Positions 34,567-44,215 of a DNA stretch of 64,000 nucleotides are shown in pieces. The notes below the pieces were generated by a model. That model was not told where the DNA came from, ran no database searches, and saw nothing but the letters and a program-made list of their open reading frames with translations. Positions within the stretch are counted from its first letter, which is position 1. Every line of letters begins with the position of its first letter. The DNA comes from GCA-002733465 sp039969155 (lineage in GTDB: Bacteria; Pseudomonadota; Gammaproteobacteria; Enterobacterales; Kangiellaceae): NCBI GenBank assembly GCA_039969155.1, contig JBDVOJ010000038.1:1-64000 (forward strand), written 5' to 3'. The translations under genes and the position numbers were made by a program.

Positions 34567-36307
34567 CCTCCGCTCTATTTCTGCCGGAGTCGTTCGGCTG
34601 GACTTGGTCTAGATCAAACACTTGTTCAGCGCGATCGATAATTGATGGTTTATGGGTAACAAAAATGATAGTAAGTTGTGAAAGAGATACTAGACTGTCG
34701 AGCACTTTCTTTTCAGTTTTTAGGTCAAGCTCATTGGTGGCTTCATCTAACAGCAAAACTTTGGGTGAGTGGTATAAACTACGAGCAATACCAATCCGCT
34801 GTTTTTGTCCACCACTTAATACCACGCCTGAATCCCCGATTTTAGTGTGATATTGTTCAGCTAACTCGTTCATTATAAATTCATCAATATCAACCAGCTT
34901 AGCCACTTGCGTGACTCTTTGGTAATCGATTTCTTTAACTGCGACACCAAAAGCAATGTTTTCAGCAACCGACGCTTCAAAGAGCTGAATTGATTGAGGT
35001 ACATATCCAACTTGAGTTAACCACCCTCGCATATTCTCTGCCGTAAGAGGCGTGTCATCGATTAGAATTTGTCCCTTAGATGGTTCTAGTAGTCCAATCA
35101 TTAAATCAAGCAAGGTAGATTTTCCAACCCCCGACGAGCCGACAATACAACTAAACTTGTTTGCGCTTATAGTGAAGCTCACTTCATCTAGTACAACCTT
35201 TTCAGTATTCGGATATCGGTAGTTTAATCGCTGCAGTTGAATGCTGTTTGAAAATGGCAACAGACTGGATTTGTTATTTTTAACCTGTCTAGTCGTGTGT
35301 TCAAATTCATGAACTATTTCTTGCAACGAAGTGTTTAAGTACTTTAATTCTTCTACACCATCAAATAAATCTTTAACGATAGGGATCAATCGATAAACAG
35401 CAAATGCAAAAAATGCAACGGAACTGATGACAAGTGCTGACGCTTCCGACTGACTCGAGAAGTAGATCGCGATAAATATCACAAGACCAAATGCAAACAC
35501 TTCAATAATCTGCTCAGGTACTAACTTGAGTATATTGTAACGAGTCGCATTACGAGTAATCGCTTTTGCAGGTTGCGTATATTTGCGCATAAAAAATTGA
35601 GACTTTCGAGATACTCTTATCTCTCTAAAAAACTCTAGGCTTTGTCGAATAGCGGCAAATATCTTCGACTCTTGTTGAGAAAACTCCTCTCCTAGCTTTT
35701 CTATTTTTCGGATAATCAACCAATAAACCAGTGAATACATCATTGCAATCAATAGACTTGCTATTAAGGTCACCCAAATATTGACGTATACCAATAATGC
35801 AATAATAGCAATGGCGATAATAAAGTCAGACACTAATCCAACGAGAGCCAATAGAGTTCCAACTATCACACGATCCACTTCTTGTACCACGTTTCGCGTC
35901 ATATCAGAGATACGATTTTTTTTAAAATCTAAGTAACTCTGACTCATATACTGTTGAAACAGCTTAACCGAAAGTTTGAATTCTTTGACGTTAAAAAACT
36001 TAAGTGTCAACCAGTAATCGAACACAATAAAAGCATTACTAATCAGTAGTAAAGTAAATGCAAGCCCCCCCAATACCAAAAGCAATGAATCATGCAACTG
36101 AGCGGGGATAAACTCTTTGATTAACAGGAAGTGTTGATTTGAGTCCGCTAATGATGGATCAGTTAACAACGCAATTAGCGGCATTACGGAAACAATACCA
36201 AGGGCTTGAATCAGTCCATTGATAGTCGTAGAGATAAATAATAGCGCGAGTTGTAGTTTTTCTTTACTGCTAAACTGGCTAATTATCAACTGGGTGCTTG
36301 TTAGCAA
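34556..36307 (-). CDS. PglK/MsbA-like ABC exporter (permease fused to ATPase)
   Basis: 583 residues starting at the TTG at 36307, which has GAGG six bases upstream; a TTG two codons earlier is too close to it. Six membrane helices (about 1-320), including ALGIVSVMPLIALL as in PglK-type flippases of lipid-linked oligosaccharides. The NBD has Walker A GSSGVGKST, Q-loop, signature VLSGGQKQR, Walker B VLLLDEA with an unusual D-loop NELD, and H-loop FVTHK. Likely flips a lipid-linked substrate. The following two acyltransferase genes overlap or nearly touch, so the three act together. Confidence 0.88.
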   Translation of the reverse strand: MLTSTQLIISQFSSKEKLQLALLFISTTINGLIQALGIVSVMPLIALLTDPSLADSNQHFLLIKEFIPAQLHDSLLLVLGGLAFTLLLISNAFIVFDYWLTLKFFNVKEFKLSVKLFQQYMSQSYLDFKKNRISDMTRNVVQEVDRVIVGTLLALVGLVSDFIIAIAIIALLVYVNIWVTLIASLLIAMMYSLVYWLIIRKIEKLGEEFSQQESKIFAAIRQSLEFFREIRVSRKSQFFMRKYTQPAKAITRNATRYNILKLVPEQIIEVFAFGLVIFIAIYFSSQSEASALVISSVAFFAFAVYRLIPIVKDLFDGVEELKYLNTSLQEIVHEFEHTTRQVKNNKSSLLPFSNSIQLQRLNYRYPNTEKVVLDEVSFTISANKFSCIVGSSGVGKSTLLDLMIGLLEPSKGQILIDDTPLTAENMRGWLTQVGYVPQSIQLFEASVAENIAFGVAVKEIDYQRVTQVAKLVDIDEFIMNELAEQYHTKIGDSGVVLSGGQKQRIGIARSLYHSPKVLLLDEATNELDLKTEKKVLDSLVSLSQLTIIFVTHKPSIIDRAEQVFDLDQVQPNDSGRNRAEDVD

Positions 36308-36459
36308 ATCCAATCCTCGAATTTAGCGTTATAATTTTGTTATTCCGTATACTATAACAATATTTTATTTAACGCATTATAACAATACGTATTATTTATA
36401 GATAGCGACCATATTATAGACTCGGATGACTTAGCAGCTGACTGCGTTTTAAATGGTTG

Positions 36460-37770
36460 TTACTGCTGAGCCAATTCCAAACACAGTGTTTTCATAGCGC
36501 CAGTAAGAGTCGTTAATTCATCTGGCGAAATAATATACGGCGGCATAACATACAGCAATTTTCCAAAGGGCCTAATCCAGACTCCAAGCTCTACCAAACG
36601 AGGTTGCACTTGATGCATATCAACCGGCTTCTTAAGCTCTATTACCCCAATGGCGCCTTGCACTCTTATATCGGCCACGCTGGGAATTTCTGAACACTCT
36701 TCTAATTGTTTTATGAGTTGCTTTTCTATTCTCGAGACTGAATCCTGCCAGTCGGATTCTAAGAGTAGCGTTAAGCTTGCATTAGCAACAGAGCAAGCCA
36801 AAGGATTAGCCATAAAAGTTGGCCCATGCATTAAGTTCCCACCTTCATACTGGCTAATCACTTCCGCCACCTTGGCAGAGCAAAGAGTCGCAGCTAGTGA
36901 CATATAACCACCGGTAATAGCCTTGCCCAAACACAAGATGTCAGGAACGATGCCGGTTTGCTCATAGGCAAATAACGAGCCTGTTCTGCCAAAGCCTGTG
37001 GCAATTTCGTCAAATATAAGTAAAACCCCGTATTGGTCGCAGAGTTTTCTGACTTGCCTTAAAAACTCCGCACAGTAGAATTTCATTCCACCAGCACCTT
37101 GAACTAAAGGCTCCAAAATAACGGCAGCAATTTCTTGATGGTTAGATTCAATAGACTGTTTAAACGCATCAATATCACTCTCTTTCCAGTCTTCATCGGA
37201 TTGACAGCTAGGCGATGGGACAAATAGGTGTTTCGGCAAAACTCCCTCAAACATCGAGTGCATTCCATTAATCGGATCACACACCGACATAGCGCCAAAG
37301 GTATCACCGTGATAACCATTTTCAATGGTAAGAAATTTAGTCTTTTGTGCGCGCTCCTTGGGGCTCAGTTCAGTATTAGAGTACCAATACTGTAACGCCA
37401 TTTTTAAGGCCACTTCGACCGCAATTGAGCCTGAATCAGCTAAGAAAACTTTTTCTAATTTCGGGTCAGTGATATCCAACAAACGTTCGCAAAGCTCAAT
37501 TGCTGGACTATGAGTTAATCCTCCAAACATCACATGCGACATTTTTCCCACTTGGTCCGTGATGGCTTGATTGAGCACAGGATGATTATAACCGTGAATA
37601 GTCGACCACCAAGATGCCATACCATCGATCACTTTTTGACCATTAGATAAGTTTAAATAAACGCCTTCAGCAGACTCAACCCCAAAAGTCGGAGTGGGCT
37701 TGTTTAAGTTAGTGTACGGATGCCAAATATTTTCAGCATCAAATTGAAGTTGTTGTTTTGTTAGTGTCAT
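36460..37770 (-). CDS. bioA: Adenosylmethionine-8-amino-7-oxononanoate aminotransferase
   Basis: 436 residues. Transfers the amino group of S-adenosylmethionine to KAPA to make DAPA in biotin synthesis, in the cytosol with PLP. Visible: WHPYTNLN (N-terminal BioA hallmark), GMASWWSTIHGYNHP (substrate pocket), IFDEIATGFGRTG (PLP Asp), and LCLGKAITGGYM with the PLP Lys. No other bio gene is adjacent and I found no BirA operator in the 44-bp gap ahead of it. DUF3667 and HPP genes lie upstream on the same strand. Confidence 0.96.
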   Translation of the reverse strand: MTLTKQQLQFDAENIWHPYTNLNKPTPTFGVESAEGVYLNLSNGQKVIDGMASWWSTIHGYNHPVLNQAITDQVGKMSHVMFGGLTHSPAIELCERLLDITDPKLEKVFLADSGSIAVEVALKMALQYWYSNTELSPKERAQKTKFLTIENGYHGDTFGAMSVCDPINGMHSMFEGVLPKHLFVPSPSCQSDEDWKESDIDAFKQSIESNHQEIAAVILEPLVQGAGGMKFYCAEFLRQVRKLCDQYGVLLIFDEIATGFGRTGSLFAYEQTGIVPDILCLGKAITGGYMSLAATLCSAKVAEVISQYEGGNLMHGPTFMANPLACSVANASLTLLLESDWQDSVSRIEKQLIKQLEECSEIPSVADIRVQGAIGVIELKKPVDMHQVQPRLVELGVWIRPFGKLLYVMPPYIISPDELTTLTGAMKTLCLELAQQ

Positions 37771-37814
37771 AAGCCGCTATTGTGGTACAAGTAAATACGA
37801 TGTTATTCGCATTA

Positions 37815-38681
37815 TTATGAAAGAGAAAAGTAAGTAGTAAAAAACAAAATACTTCGATAAAAGAGAATTGAAACATAGAAGCCGAATGCCAATATCAATG
37901 TCTTAAACAAGTGGCTTTGCCAAGTCCCATCAAAGGTTCGCCTAATCGCAAAGAAAAGATAAAGCATTAGACCGATTAGAATTCCTAAAGAATTGATTAA
38001 TTCCACACTAACAAAGTCAGATAGCCTGAATTCAAAAACCCTTTGCGCTAAACCTAATAGGTTGCCTACTATTAGATCGAATGCCAACAAAAACAATAAT
38101 ACATAAGCAAAAAAATGAGTTGATAAAACCAATGAGCGAATGCCTATAAACTTCTGTCGGTTAAAAACCAAAGCAATCATGACCGCGAAAATGGGTATCA
38201 GCAAAATAACCAAGGTTTTTGATTGAAGGTCAATTTCCAGATTAAATGTTCGTCGATACTCTTCTAGCTCTAGCCCCGACTCTAATAAATACTGATTAAC
38301 CCACTGTGCAGCAATTTCTCGGTGAAAAAAATTTGCTGCATTCATGTGGACGTCAAGGGGGGTATTAAAGGTGTTTTGCTGAAGAAAACTCAAAGCAAAA
38401 AAATACAAAATGTTAGCCAATAAAAACAATTGAAACGGATTAAGTCGATACTTTCTTACCCCTGAGCAGTAGTCGTTTAGTAGTTGACCCGGTCTAAATA
38501 GTAACAACCTAAAGCTTTGAAAAACTTTTCCGTCAAGATCGGTTAACGAGACAAATAGCTGATTGGCAAGATTCTTGTAAGAAAGCTGGCTTTCCTCAAA
38601 ATGTCGTTCTCCACATTGAGCACAGTAATTTCGACTTATAGACGCTCCACAATGAGCGCAAGCAGTTTGCTGAGTATTCAT
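37815..38681 (-). CDS. DUF3667 membrane protein with N-terminal zinc ribbon
   Basis: 288 residues. A CxxC pair (CAHCGASISRNYCAQCGE, about 8-25) makes a zinc ribbon, then LFQSFRLLLFRPGQLLNDYCSG-like DUF3667 core, and four to five membrane helices in the C-terminal half (about 80-285). Function unknown; the ribbon probably binds zinc in the cytoplasm. Its start overlaps the HPP gene's stop by four bases, showing translational coupling. Confidence 0.85.
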   Translation of the reverse strand: MNTQQTACAHCGASISRNYCAQCGERHFEESQLSYKNLANQLFVSLTDLDGKVFQSFRLLLFRPGQLLNDYCSGVRKYRLNPFQLFLLANILYFFALSFLQQNTFNTPLDVHMNAANFFHREIAAQWVNQYLLESGLELEEYRRTFNLEIDLQSKTLVILLIPIFAVMIALVFNRQKFIGIRSLVLSTHFFAYVLLFLLAFDLIVGNLLGLAQRVFEFRLSDFVSVELINSLGILIGLMLYLFFAIRRTFDGTWQSHLFKTLILAFGFYVSILFYRSILFFTTYFSLS

Positions 38682-39175
38682 TCGGTAACAGCAAACGGAT
38701 TAAGTGGCCTAAACGTACCGACGGCCATTGCGATCGAAAGCAGAATGATAGAGTTAAACAGTACCGGCACTACCACGAAGTAATAACCTAATTCATGCAC
38801 CCCTGCGCCACCGATAACAGCTGTTACCGCGGTTGCTCCACCCGGTGGGTGCATACAACGAGTAAAGTGCATTGCCAACATGGCAAATCCAATAGCGACA
38901 GAAGAGGCAAGAATGGCGTTAGGAATCAAAAAATAGGCTGTCATACCTATCAAGCCCGAAATTAAATGCCCTCCCACAATTGGCCAGGGTTGTGACACCG
39001 GGCTATGGGGAATTCCGAAAATGAGCATTGCCGAAGCACCTGTTGATGCGAGAACCATTGGCATGCCTTCCGCTTCGAGAATCTTACTGCTAAAAAATGA
39101 CGCCAATAAAGTGGCGATAAATGCGCCCACTATTGAGATAAAGACCTCTTGGGTGGACATAGTTTTCATGGCCAT
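38678..39175 (-). CDS. HPP family integral membrane protein
   Basis: 165 residues with four membrane helices. The name-giving HPP triad is in MHFTRCMHPPGGATAV (about 104-119), and the GASAMLIFGIPHSPVSQPWPIVGGH motif at 45-70 is typical. Plant and cyanobacterial HPP proteins transport nitrite in chloroplasts; bacterial roles are mostly unknown. Several in-frame ATGs (39175, 39169, 39160) could be used. It overlaps the DUF3667 gene by four bases. Confidence 0.9.
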   Translation of the reverse strand: MAMKTMSTQEVFISIVGAFIATLLASFFSSKILEAEGMPMVLASTGASAMLIFGIPHSPVSQPWPIVGGHLISGLIGMTAYFLIPNAILASSVAIGFAMLAMHFTRCMHPPGGATAVTAVIGGAGVHELGYYFVVVPVLFNSIILLSIAMAVGTFRPLNPFAVTE

Positions 39176-39481
39176 GATGATTATCTAATTCGGTTTTTTT
39201 GGCAAAACACCTAGTTAAAATCGATAACCTATTGGTTATCTTTTTTTTAACTCTAAGGATAACAGCCGTTTGCAAAGATAGCCACTCTCATAGCAGTTCA
39301 CATAGCAGTTCGATGGGAGCATTATAGCTTATGAAAAAACTCTTTAAATATTAAAGAGTTAGCTAAGTTAGACTCCCCCCTCAACTTCCAGTACACTCTT
39401 AATCACAACTATAATCGATCTATGCTTGTCATAGTGGGCCAGTCGCGGTACTGACTCATATTTAATCGAAGGACATACTCA
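39176..39481. other. Divergent spacer with AT-rich palindrome
   Basis: 306 bp between HPP and the amidohydrolase gene, which diverge. A 9-bp inverted repeat, AACTCTTTA-N5-TAAAGAGTT (39338-39360), could be an operator. No gene or known motif seen. Confidence 0.4.
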
Positions 39482-41155
39482 ATGAAAAGACCAGTAAAAA
39501 CCTTAACCTCCCTAGCATCAATCCTAGTTTCGATCATCGCATCGACTAGCTTGCAGGCGAAATGCCAACTAATCACGAATGTTAATGGATTTACTCCCGC
39601 CGGCCAATCTACCCAGCTTAAGCAATTTAATTGGTTGGCCTTTGAGCAAGGTAAGATAACCGCTGTGGGTAAAGGGGAATCAGACAAAACCTTTGAAAAA
39701 TGCCAAAAGCTAGATGGTGAAGGCAAAGTGATGCTGCCAGGGCTAATTGATGCCCACGGTCATGTCTCAGGGCTTGGCAACGAAATGCTTCGAGTGAAAT
39801 TGCGAGATGTCGCATCGGAAGAGCTTGCCGTTGAAAGAGTGAAAGCCTTCGCGCAAAAGAATCAAAAATCTCAATGGATTTTAGGTCGCGGCTGGAATCA
39901 AGTTTTATGGTTGAATAAACAATTTCCGACCGCCGCTTCATTGGATAAGACCGGCATAAAACGCCCCATTATATTACGACGAATTGATGGCCATGCCGCT
40001 TGGGTCAATAGTAAAGCCTTAGAAATTGCAGGAATTACTAACTCAACCCCAGATCCACAAGGTGGCAAAATTATTCGCGATAACGATGGCAAAGCGACCG
40101 GAGTATTGATCGATACTGCGATCGGGTTAGTTGAATCTAAGATCCCGGAACCGTCGTTATTAGAACAGGATTATGCGTTTGATAAAGCATTTGCACATTT
40201 ATTAACTTTAGGAATCACTAGCGTCCATGATGCTGGAGTTGATCAACTCGATTTACAAATCTATAAGAACCGCGTCAAGGAAGGCCGGTTACCAGTAAGA
40301 ATCTATGGCATGCTAGCAGGATCGCATCCTAACCTTTACCAATGGTTAGATGACGGCCATATTGCCGATGACAAGGATCTGCTTTCAATAAGAAGCGTAA
40401 AGCTTTATTCAGATGGCGCATTAGGAAGCCGCGGTGCTGCGCTACTCGCTCCATACTCTGACGATGTTGATAACAAAGGTTTACTGATTGTTAAACCGGT
40501 GAAACTCGATAAGTTTGTTGAAGATATTATGGCTAAGAACTTTCAAGTCAATGTGCATGCGATTGGCGATAAGGGAAACCGCGTGGTCCTAAACGCGATC
40601 GAAAAAGCCTACGACAAGGTCGGTGGCAAATCACTTCGTCACCGAGTCGAACATGCCCAAATTGTTTCTCTAGCTGATATTCCTCGATTTAAAACACTTG
40701 ATATGATTGCTTCAATGCAACCAGTTCACGCTACCAGTGATAAGAATATGGCGGGAGATCGTCTTGGAAATGAACGCTTGAAAGGCGCATACGCTTGGCA
40801 GAAATTTATTCAGCAAGGTACCATCATCGCCTCTGGGTCAGACTTTCCGGTCGAGCTAGCCAACGCCTTCCACGGTTTACATGCGGCAGTCACACGGCAA
40901 GATCGAGATAACCAACCAGAAGGCGGATGGTTACCGGGTGAAAAAATGACACCCGCTCAAGCGCTTCGCAGTTTTACTTTAGATGCAGCTTATGCCGCTC
41001 ACCAAGAAAAAGTCATTGGTTCTCTAGAACCTGGTAAATGGGCGGACTTTATTTTGATTGATCGCGATGTAATTAATGGCAACCCGCAAGATATATGGAA
41101 GACTCATGTTCTGCAAACTTGGATTGCCGGTGAGTTGAAATATCAAGCTGAGTAG
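39482..41155 (+). CDS. Exported amidohydrolase (YtcJ-like)
   Basis: 557 residues; ATG at 39482 with AAGGA eight bases upstream. Signal peptide (about 1-26, ending TSLQAK). TIM-barrel metal site: HxH in LPGLIDAHGHVSG (about 88-99), VHDAG, VNVHAIGDKGNR, RVEHAQI and the final ASGSDFPVE. This matches the YtcJ-like/amidohydrolase-3 group, whose members hydrolyse N-acyl or ring amides. The barrel is joined to the usual two-part beta domain. Substrate unknown; it is periplasmic. Confidence 0.92.
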   Translation: MKRPVKTLTSLASILVSIIASTSLQAKCQLITNVNGFTPAGQSTQLKQFNWLAFEQGKITAVGKGESDKTFEKCQKLDGEGKVMLPGLIDAHGHVSGLGNEMLRVKLRDVASEELAVERVKAFAQKNQKSQWILGRGWNQVLWLNKQFPTAASLDKTGIKRPIILRRIDGHAAWVNSKALEIAGITNSTPDPQGGKIIRDNDGKATGVLIDTAIGLVESKIPEPSLLEQDYAFDKAFAHLLTLGITSVHDAGVDQLDLQIYKNRVKEGRLPVRIYGMLAGSHPNLYQWLDDGHIADDKDLLSIRSVKLYSDGALGSRGAALLAPYSDDVDNKGLLIVKPVKLDKFVEDIMAKNFQVNVHAIGDKGNRVVLNAIEKAYDKVGGKSLRHRVEHAQIVSLADIPRFKTLDMIASMQPVHATSDKNMAGDRLGNERLKGAYAWQKFIQQGTIIASGSDFPVELANAFHGLHAAVTRQDRDNQPEGGWLPGEKMTPAQALRSFTLDAAYAAHQEKVIGSLEPGKWADFILIDRDVINGNPQDIWKTHVLQTWIAGELKYQAE

Positions 41156-41510
41156 TTTTTGATTTAGAAAGCTATTTAACCTTACCTGTGTTTCCCTCTC
41201 CCTAACCCTCTCCCTGAGGGAGAGGGGATTAAAACACTTTTTCCCCATCTATTGGAATTTCTTAGATGAATTAACTTCCTCGGTTTAATGCCTAAACGGA
41301 GTTTTCGAATACTACATTCTTAATCCCCTCTCTCCGAGAAAGGGAGATAAAACGCTCCGCATACTACTTCCCAACCTTCGAATTTTAGAACTCGAATCAA
41401 CTTCGTTGGTTTAGTATGCAAACGATGTTATCGAGTGCTACATTCTTAACCCCCTCTCCCTCAGGGAGAGGGCTGGGGAGAGGGAAATTGCATCACAGAA
41501 TCCCCCAAAA
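41156..41510. repeat. Convergent intergenic region with CCCTCTCCC palindromic repeats
   Basis: 355 bp between convergent genes. It holds two perfect hairpins, CCCTCTCCC-TGA-GGGAGAGGG (41206-41226) and CCCTCTCCC-TCA-GGGAGAGGG (41452-41472), a degraded one near 41325-41347, and a tandem unit of about 125 bp (41255 and 41380 copies) sharing CTACATTCTTAA. A related element is at 44147-44182. The sequence type is known as a dispersed intergenic repeat in gammaproteobacteria. It may also stop both transcripts. Confidence 0.75.
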
Positions 41511-42653
41511 CTAACCGGCTAGCTTTCTCATCAATAATTCAAGTGGACCTCTCTCAAAGCGTTTTAACCAACTTTGGCTAAACAACACGCAGCCTAAATA
41601 AAACAGTCCACTCATCATCATAGTCATTAAACCAGTTTGCTTGCCCTCCTCTACCAATAGTTGAAAAATTGAAATACCAATTAAAACATGACCAAGGTAA
41701 ATGGTGAGAGCCAATTGACCCGTTGCTACCAGCGCTTGAATCAACCAATGCTGGGGAAATTTTTCGGCCAAATGAAGTAACAACATAATCGCCACCACGG
41801 AACTGGTTGCTGCACTCACGATGTATTGAGGCATCGGTGGAATCGGTGTCGTTCCAAACAAAGCAAGCAAGTCATCAGGTGAAAACAATGGAGATTCAAG
41901 TTGTTCGAACCAAGCTATAGTCAGCGCGGATGCTCCTTCAACCAATATTAATAAAATAAGGCTTACTAGTAAAAATCTTTGTCGCAAATTTCGATCGCTC
42001 AAATTAAGTCGTCCCAACCACATACCAAACACAAATAATGAAACCCAAGGAAATATGGGATGAAAGCCATTGAATAGTAAATTCCTAACCAGGCCAGGCC
42101 ATTGCCAAAACTCAGTATAATTTAACGCATTAAAATCCCAGCCTAACGAATAATCAAACAATAGCATCATCAACAGAAAATCGAATACCACACCAGCCAT
42201 CACTAGCCATAGGATTAGATTTGAAGCTCTTAGCAGTACTAAACCTATCATCAGATAGAAGCCGTAGTAGTGCAAGATATCAGCTTGCCAGACGGTCGCA
42301 AAAGCGTATCCAAGTACCAACAACACAAGCGAGCGTTTTACTAGTTTTGATCGGGTTTGATAGGCAGTTTTGGAACAGCGATTATTTCTCATTGATTTAG
42401 ACAGCAAGCTGAGTCCGATCCCTGCTAGGATCACGAATAATCCCGCGGAACGCCCTTCCAACATAGTAATGAACATGTCGACCCAATGATTAGCGACAGG
42501 CTCGCCAAAAACAATTTTGAAATGCACTAATACCATTCCAAACATCGCCAAAGAACGAGCAACATCGAGCCCTAATAGTCGCGTTGTTTTTCTTGGGAAT
42601 GTTAACTTAGGGTAACTTAACTGAGGGGAAGTTTGAGTTGAAGTTTTTGACAT
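41511..42653 (-). CDS. Multi-pass acyltransferase-like membrane protein (HGSNAT/DUF418 type)
   Basis: 380 residues with about ten membrane helices. The first (RLLGLDVARSLAMFGMVLVHFKIVFG) carries the Asp and His pattern of the heparan-alpha-glucosaminide acetyltransferase-like domain (DUF1624), followed by a DUF418-type C-terminus (TGQLALTIYLGHVLIG). It would move acyl groups across the inner membrane. ATG at 42653 has GGAG eight bases upstream. It stands downstream of the AraC gene, in a region with no glycan genes, so its acceptor is unknown. Confidence 0.82.
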   Translation of the reverse strand: MSKTSTQTSPQLSYPKLTFPRKTTRLLGLDVARSLAMFGMVLVHFKIVFGEPVANHWVDMFITMLEGRSAGLFVILAGIGLSLLSKSMRNNRCSKTAYQTRSKLVKRSLVLLVLGYAFATVWQADILHYYGFYLMIGLVLLRASNLILWLVMAGVVFDFLLMMLLFDYSLGWDFNALNYTEFWQWPGLVRNLLFNGFHPIFPWVSLFVFGMWLGRLNLSDRNLRQRFLLVSLILLILVEGASALTIAWFEQLESPLFSPDDLLALFGTTPIPPMPQYIVSAATSSVVAIMLLLHLAEKFPQHWLIQALVATGQLALTIYLGHVLIGISIFQLLVEEGKQTGLMTMMMSGLFYLGCVLFSQSWLKRFERGPLELLMRKLAG

Positions 42654-42790
42654 TGATATCTCCGATAGACTGAATTGGCGCCAGTTTATCGAAGTGAAGT
42701 TCCATCAATCGTCCGATTTGGAAAATTAGGACGTTCAAATGAACAAAATCATTGGTAAATCATTTGTAAGCCATTGTATTTATTGACCAA

Positions 42791-44020
42791 TTATTGACTT
42801 GTCGTTTTTCTGTATTGAGCAGGAGTTTGATTGGTAGTATTTTTAAACAAGCTATAAAAGGTGGACTTTGAGTTAAAACCCGCGGCATAACCAATCTCTA
42901 ATACTGACTTATTTTGATGCTCAGGGGATCTTAAAAGTTGTTGAGCGAATTCGATCCGACGTTGATTAATAAAATCATAAAATTTCACGCCAAAATGCAC
43001 ATTAAAAAGAATCGTCAAATGGTGTTCGGGGACATTAAGAGTCTCAGACAGCGTTCTTAATCGAAGGTCGGGATCCAAAAAACTTTGCTGTTCTTCCACG
43101 ACTTGATTTAGTTTTCGCTCTAGCAAATCAATACGTTCCGGTGAAAGTTGAAATGCTGCCTTCGAGTGGCCAGAGCTATCTTCGATTGGCTTGTTAGATG
43201 ATGCCGTCACCTCATCCTCGACCTGATGGTTTAATTGCTCGGCATCTTCACCAATAGAATCTGGAAGTCTTTCCAATGAAGGCGGATCTCCAGTAAAAAT
43301 TTTCGGTCGCGAGAATCCTACATAACCTATTAAGTAGATTGTCAGCACTATTGTCACTGTGGGTAACATCAACCAATGACTCTCTATATCGATACCCGAT
43401 GCGATAACAAAAACCTGAGAAGCTGCAGCTAACCAACTAATCGCGATTGCACAGATAAAAACTAGCAACCATTTCAGGTTAACTCTTGCTAAGTCTGAAT
43501 AATGATCTTTTAAGTTAGCCTGCGCGCTCAAAATCGATTTTAAAACGACCGCGCTATAGATCATCACGTGCACTAACAGCAATATCCAATGGGCAAGCGT
43601 TTCGATATCGATACTCGCTTGAGCAAAAAGTTGGTCTGTGATTTCAATTTTATTGGTAGCTGGTAATAAGTAAAACTCGCTCCAGAGAATACCGATAAAA
43701 AGTGCGGGAACAAAATGCCATATCGAAGAGCGTATACCAGCTGGCTGTTGGCCGATAAGTAATCGAGTGTAGATTAACAAAAGTGGTCCATATAAAAACT
43801 GCACCGGGGTTTCTACCCCGATCAACAAAGGCCAATCGCGATACCAGCCTGAGCTGTAAAAGACTTCCATGAACAGGTCGAAAGAAAAGACCAACACTAA
43901 CAACGCTAACAGGCGATTGGCACTGGCATTTGGAGAAGACATCAGCCCTAGCGCTAACGCAAGGAGGATGCCTTGGAGAACACCAAATAATAACAGCGAG
44001 TTGACCCAGTCGATTTCCAT
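42791..44020 (-). CDS. AraC family regulator with membrane sensor domain
   Basis: 409 residues. N-terminal seven membrane helices (about 1-225, LLLFGVLQGILLALALGLM first), a linker, then AraC HTH (about 310-405): LRLRTLSETLNVPEHHLTILFN and SVLEIGYAAGFNSKSTFYSLFKNTTNQTPAQYR. The arrangement is a membrane-embedded sensor fused to a DNA-binding domain. The neighbouring acyltransferase-like gene, 137 bp downstream, is the simplest target. Ligand unknown. Confidence 0.9.
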   Translation of the reverse strand: MEIDWVNSLLLFGVLQGILLALALGLMSSPNASANRLLALLVLVFSFDLFMEVFYSSGWYRDWPLLIGVETPVQFLYGPLLLIYTRLLIGQQPAGIRSSIWHFVPALFIGILWSEFYLLPATNKIEITDQLFAQASIDIETLAHWILLLVHVMIYSAVVLKSILSAQANLKDHYSDLARVNLKWLLVFICAIAISWLAAASQVFVIASGIDIESHWLMLPTVTIVLTIYLIGYVGFSRPKIFTGDPPSLERLPDSIGEDAEQLNHQVEDEVTASSNKPIEDSSGHSKAAFQLSPERIDLLERKLNQVVEEQQSFLDPDLRLRTLSETLNVPEHHLTILFNVHFGVKFYDFINQRRIEFAQQLLRSPEHQNKSVLEIGYAAGFNSKSTFYSLFKNTTNQTPAQYRKTTSQ

Positions 44021-44146
44021 TCAGTCACTAATCCTCAGTCTCAAAATAAGTCAAATAAGGGCTTTGTCTCTGTCTGTCACTTTAATCTCTAAAATAGAAA
44101 AGACAGTTTGATTTGAAGACAATTTCTTCAATTCTTAGGATCTTAA

Positions 44147-44182
44147 CCCCCCTCTCTCTTTGGGAGAGGGCTGGGGAGAGGG
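44147..44182. repeat. CCCTCTCTC palindromic repeat (copy of the 41.4 kb element)
   Basis: Stem CCTCTC/GAGAGG followed by GGCTGGGGAGAGGGA, identical to the tail at 41471-41485. It lies in the tandem gap between the AraC and sugar dehydrogenase genes on the minus strand. Probably the same dispersed repeat family. Confidence 0.7.
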
Positions 44183-44215
44183 ATGTTTTAGCAGTAAGTT
44201 AAATCAACTATCTAA

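Noticed and set aside
37771..37814. BirA operator in front of bioA
   Set aside because: No TTGTAAAC-type palindrome can be seen in the gap.
41206..41472. Repeats read as a CRISPR array
   Set aside because: The units are palindromic and irregular, with no uniform spacers and no cas genes.
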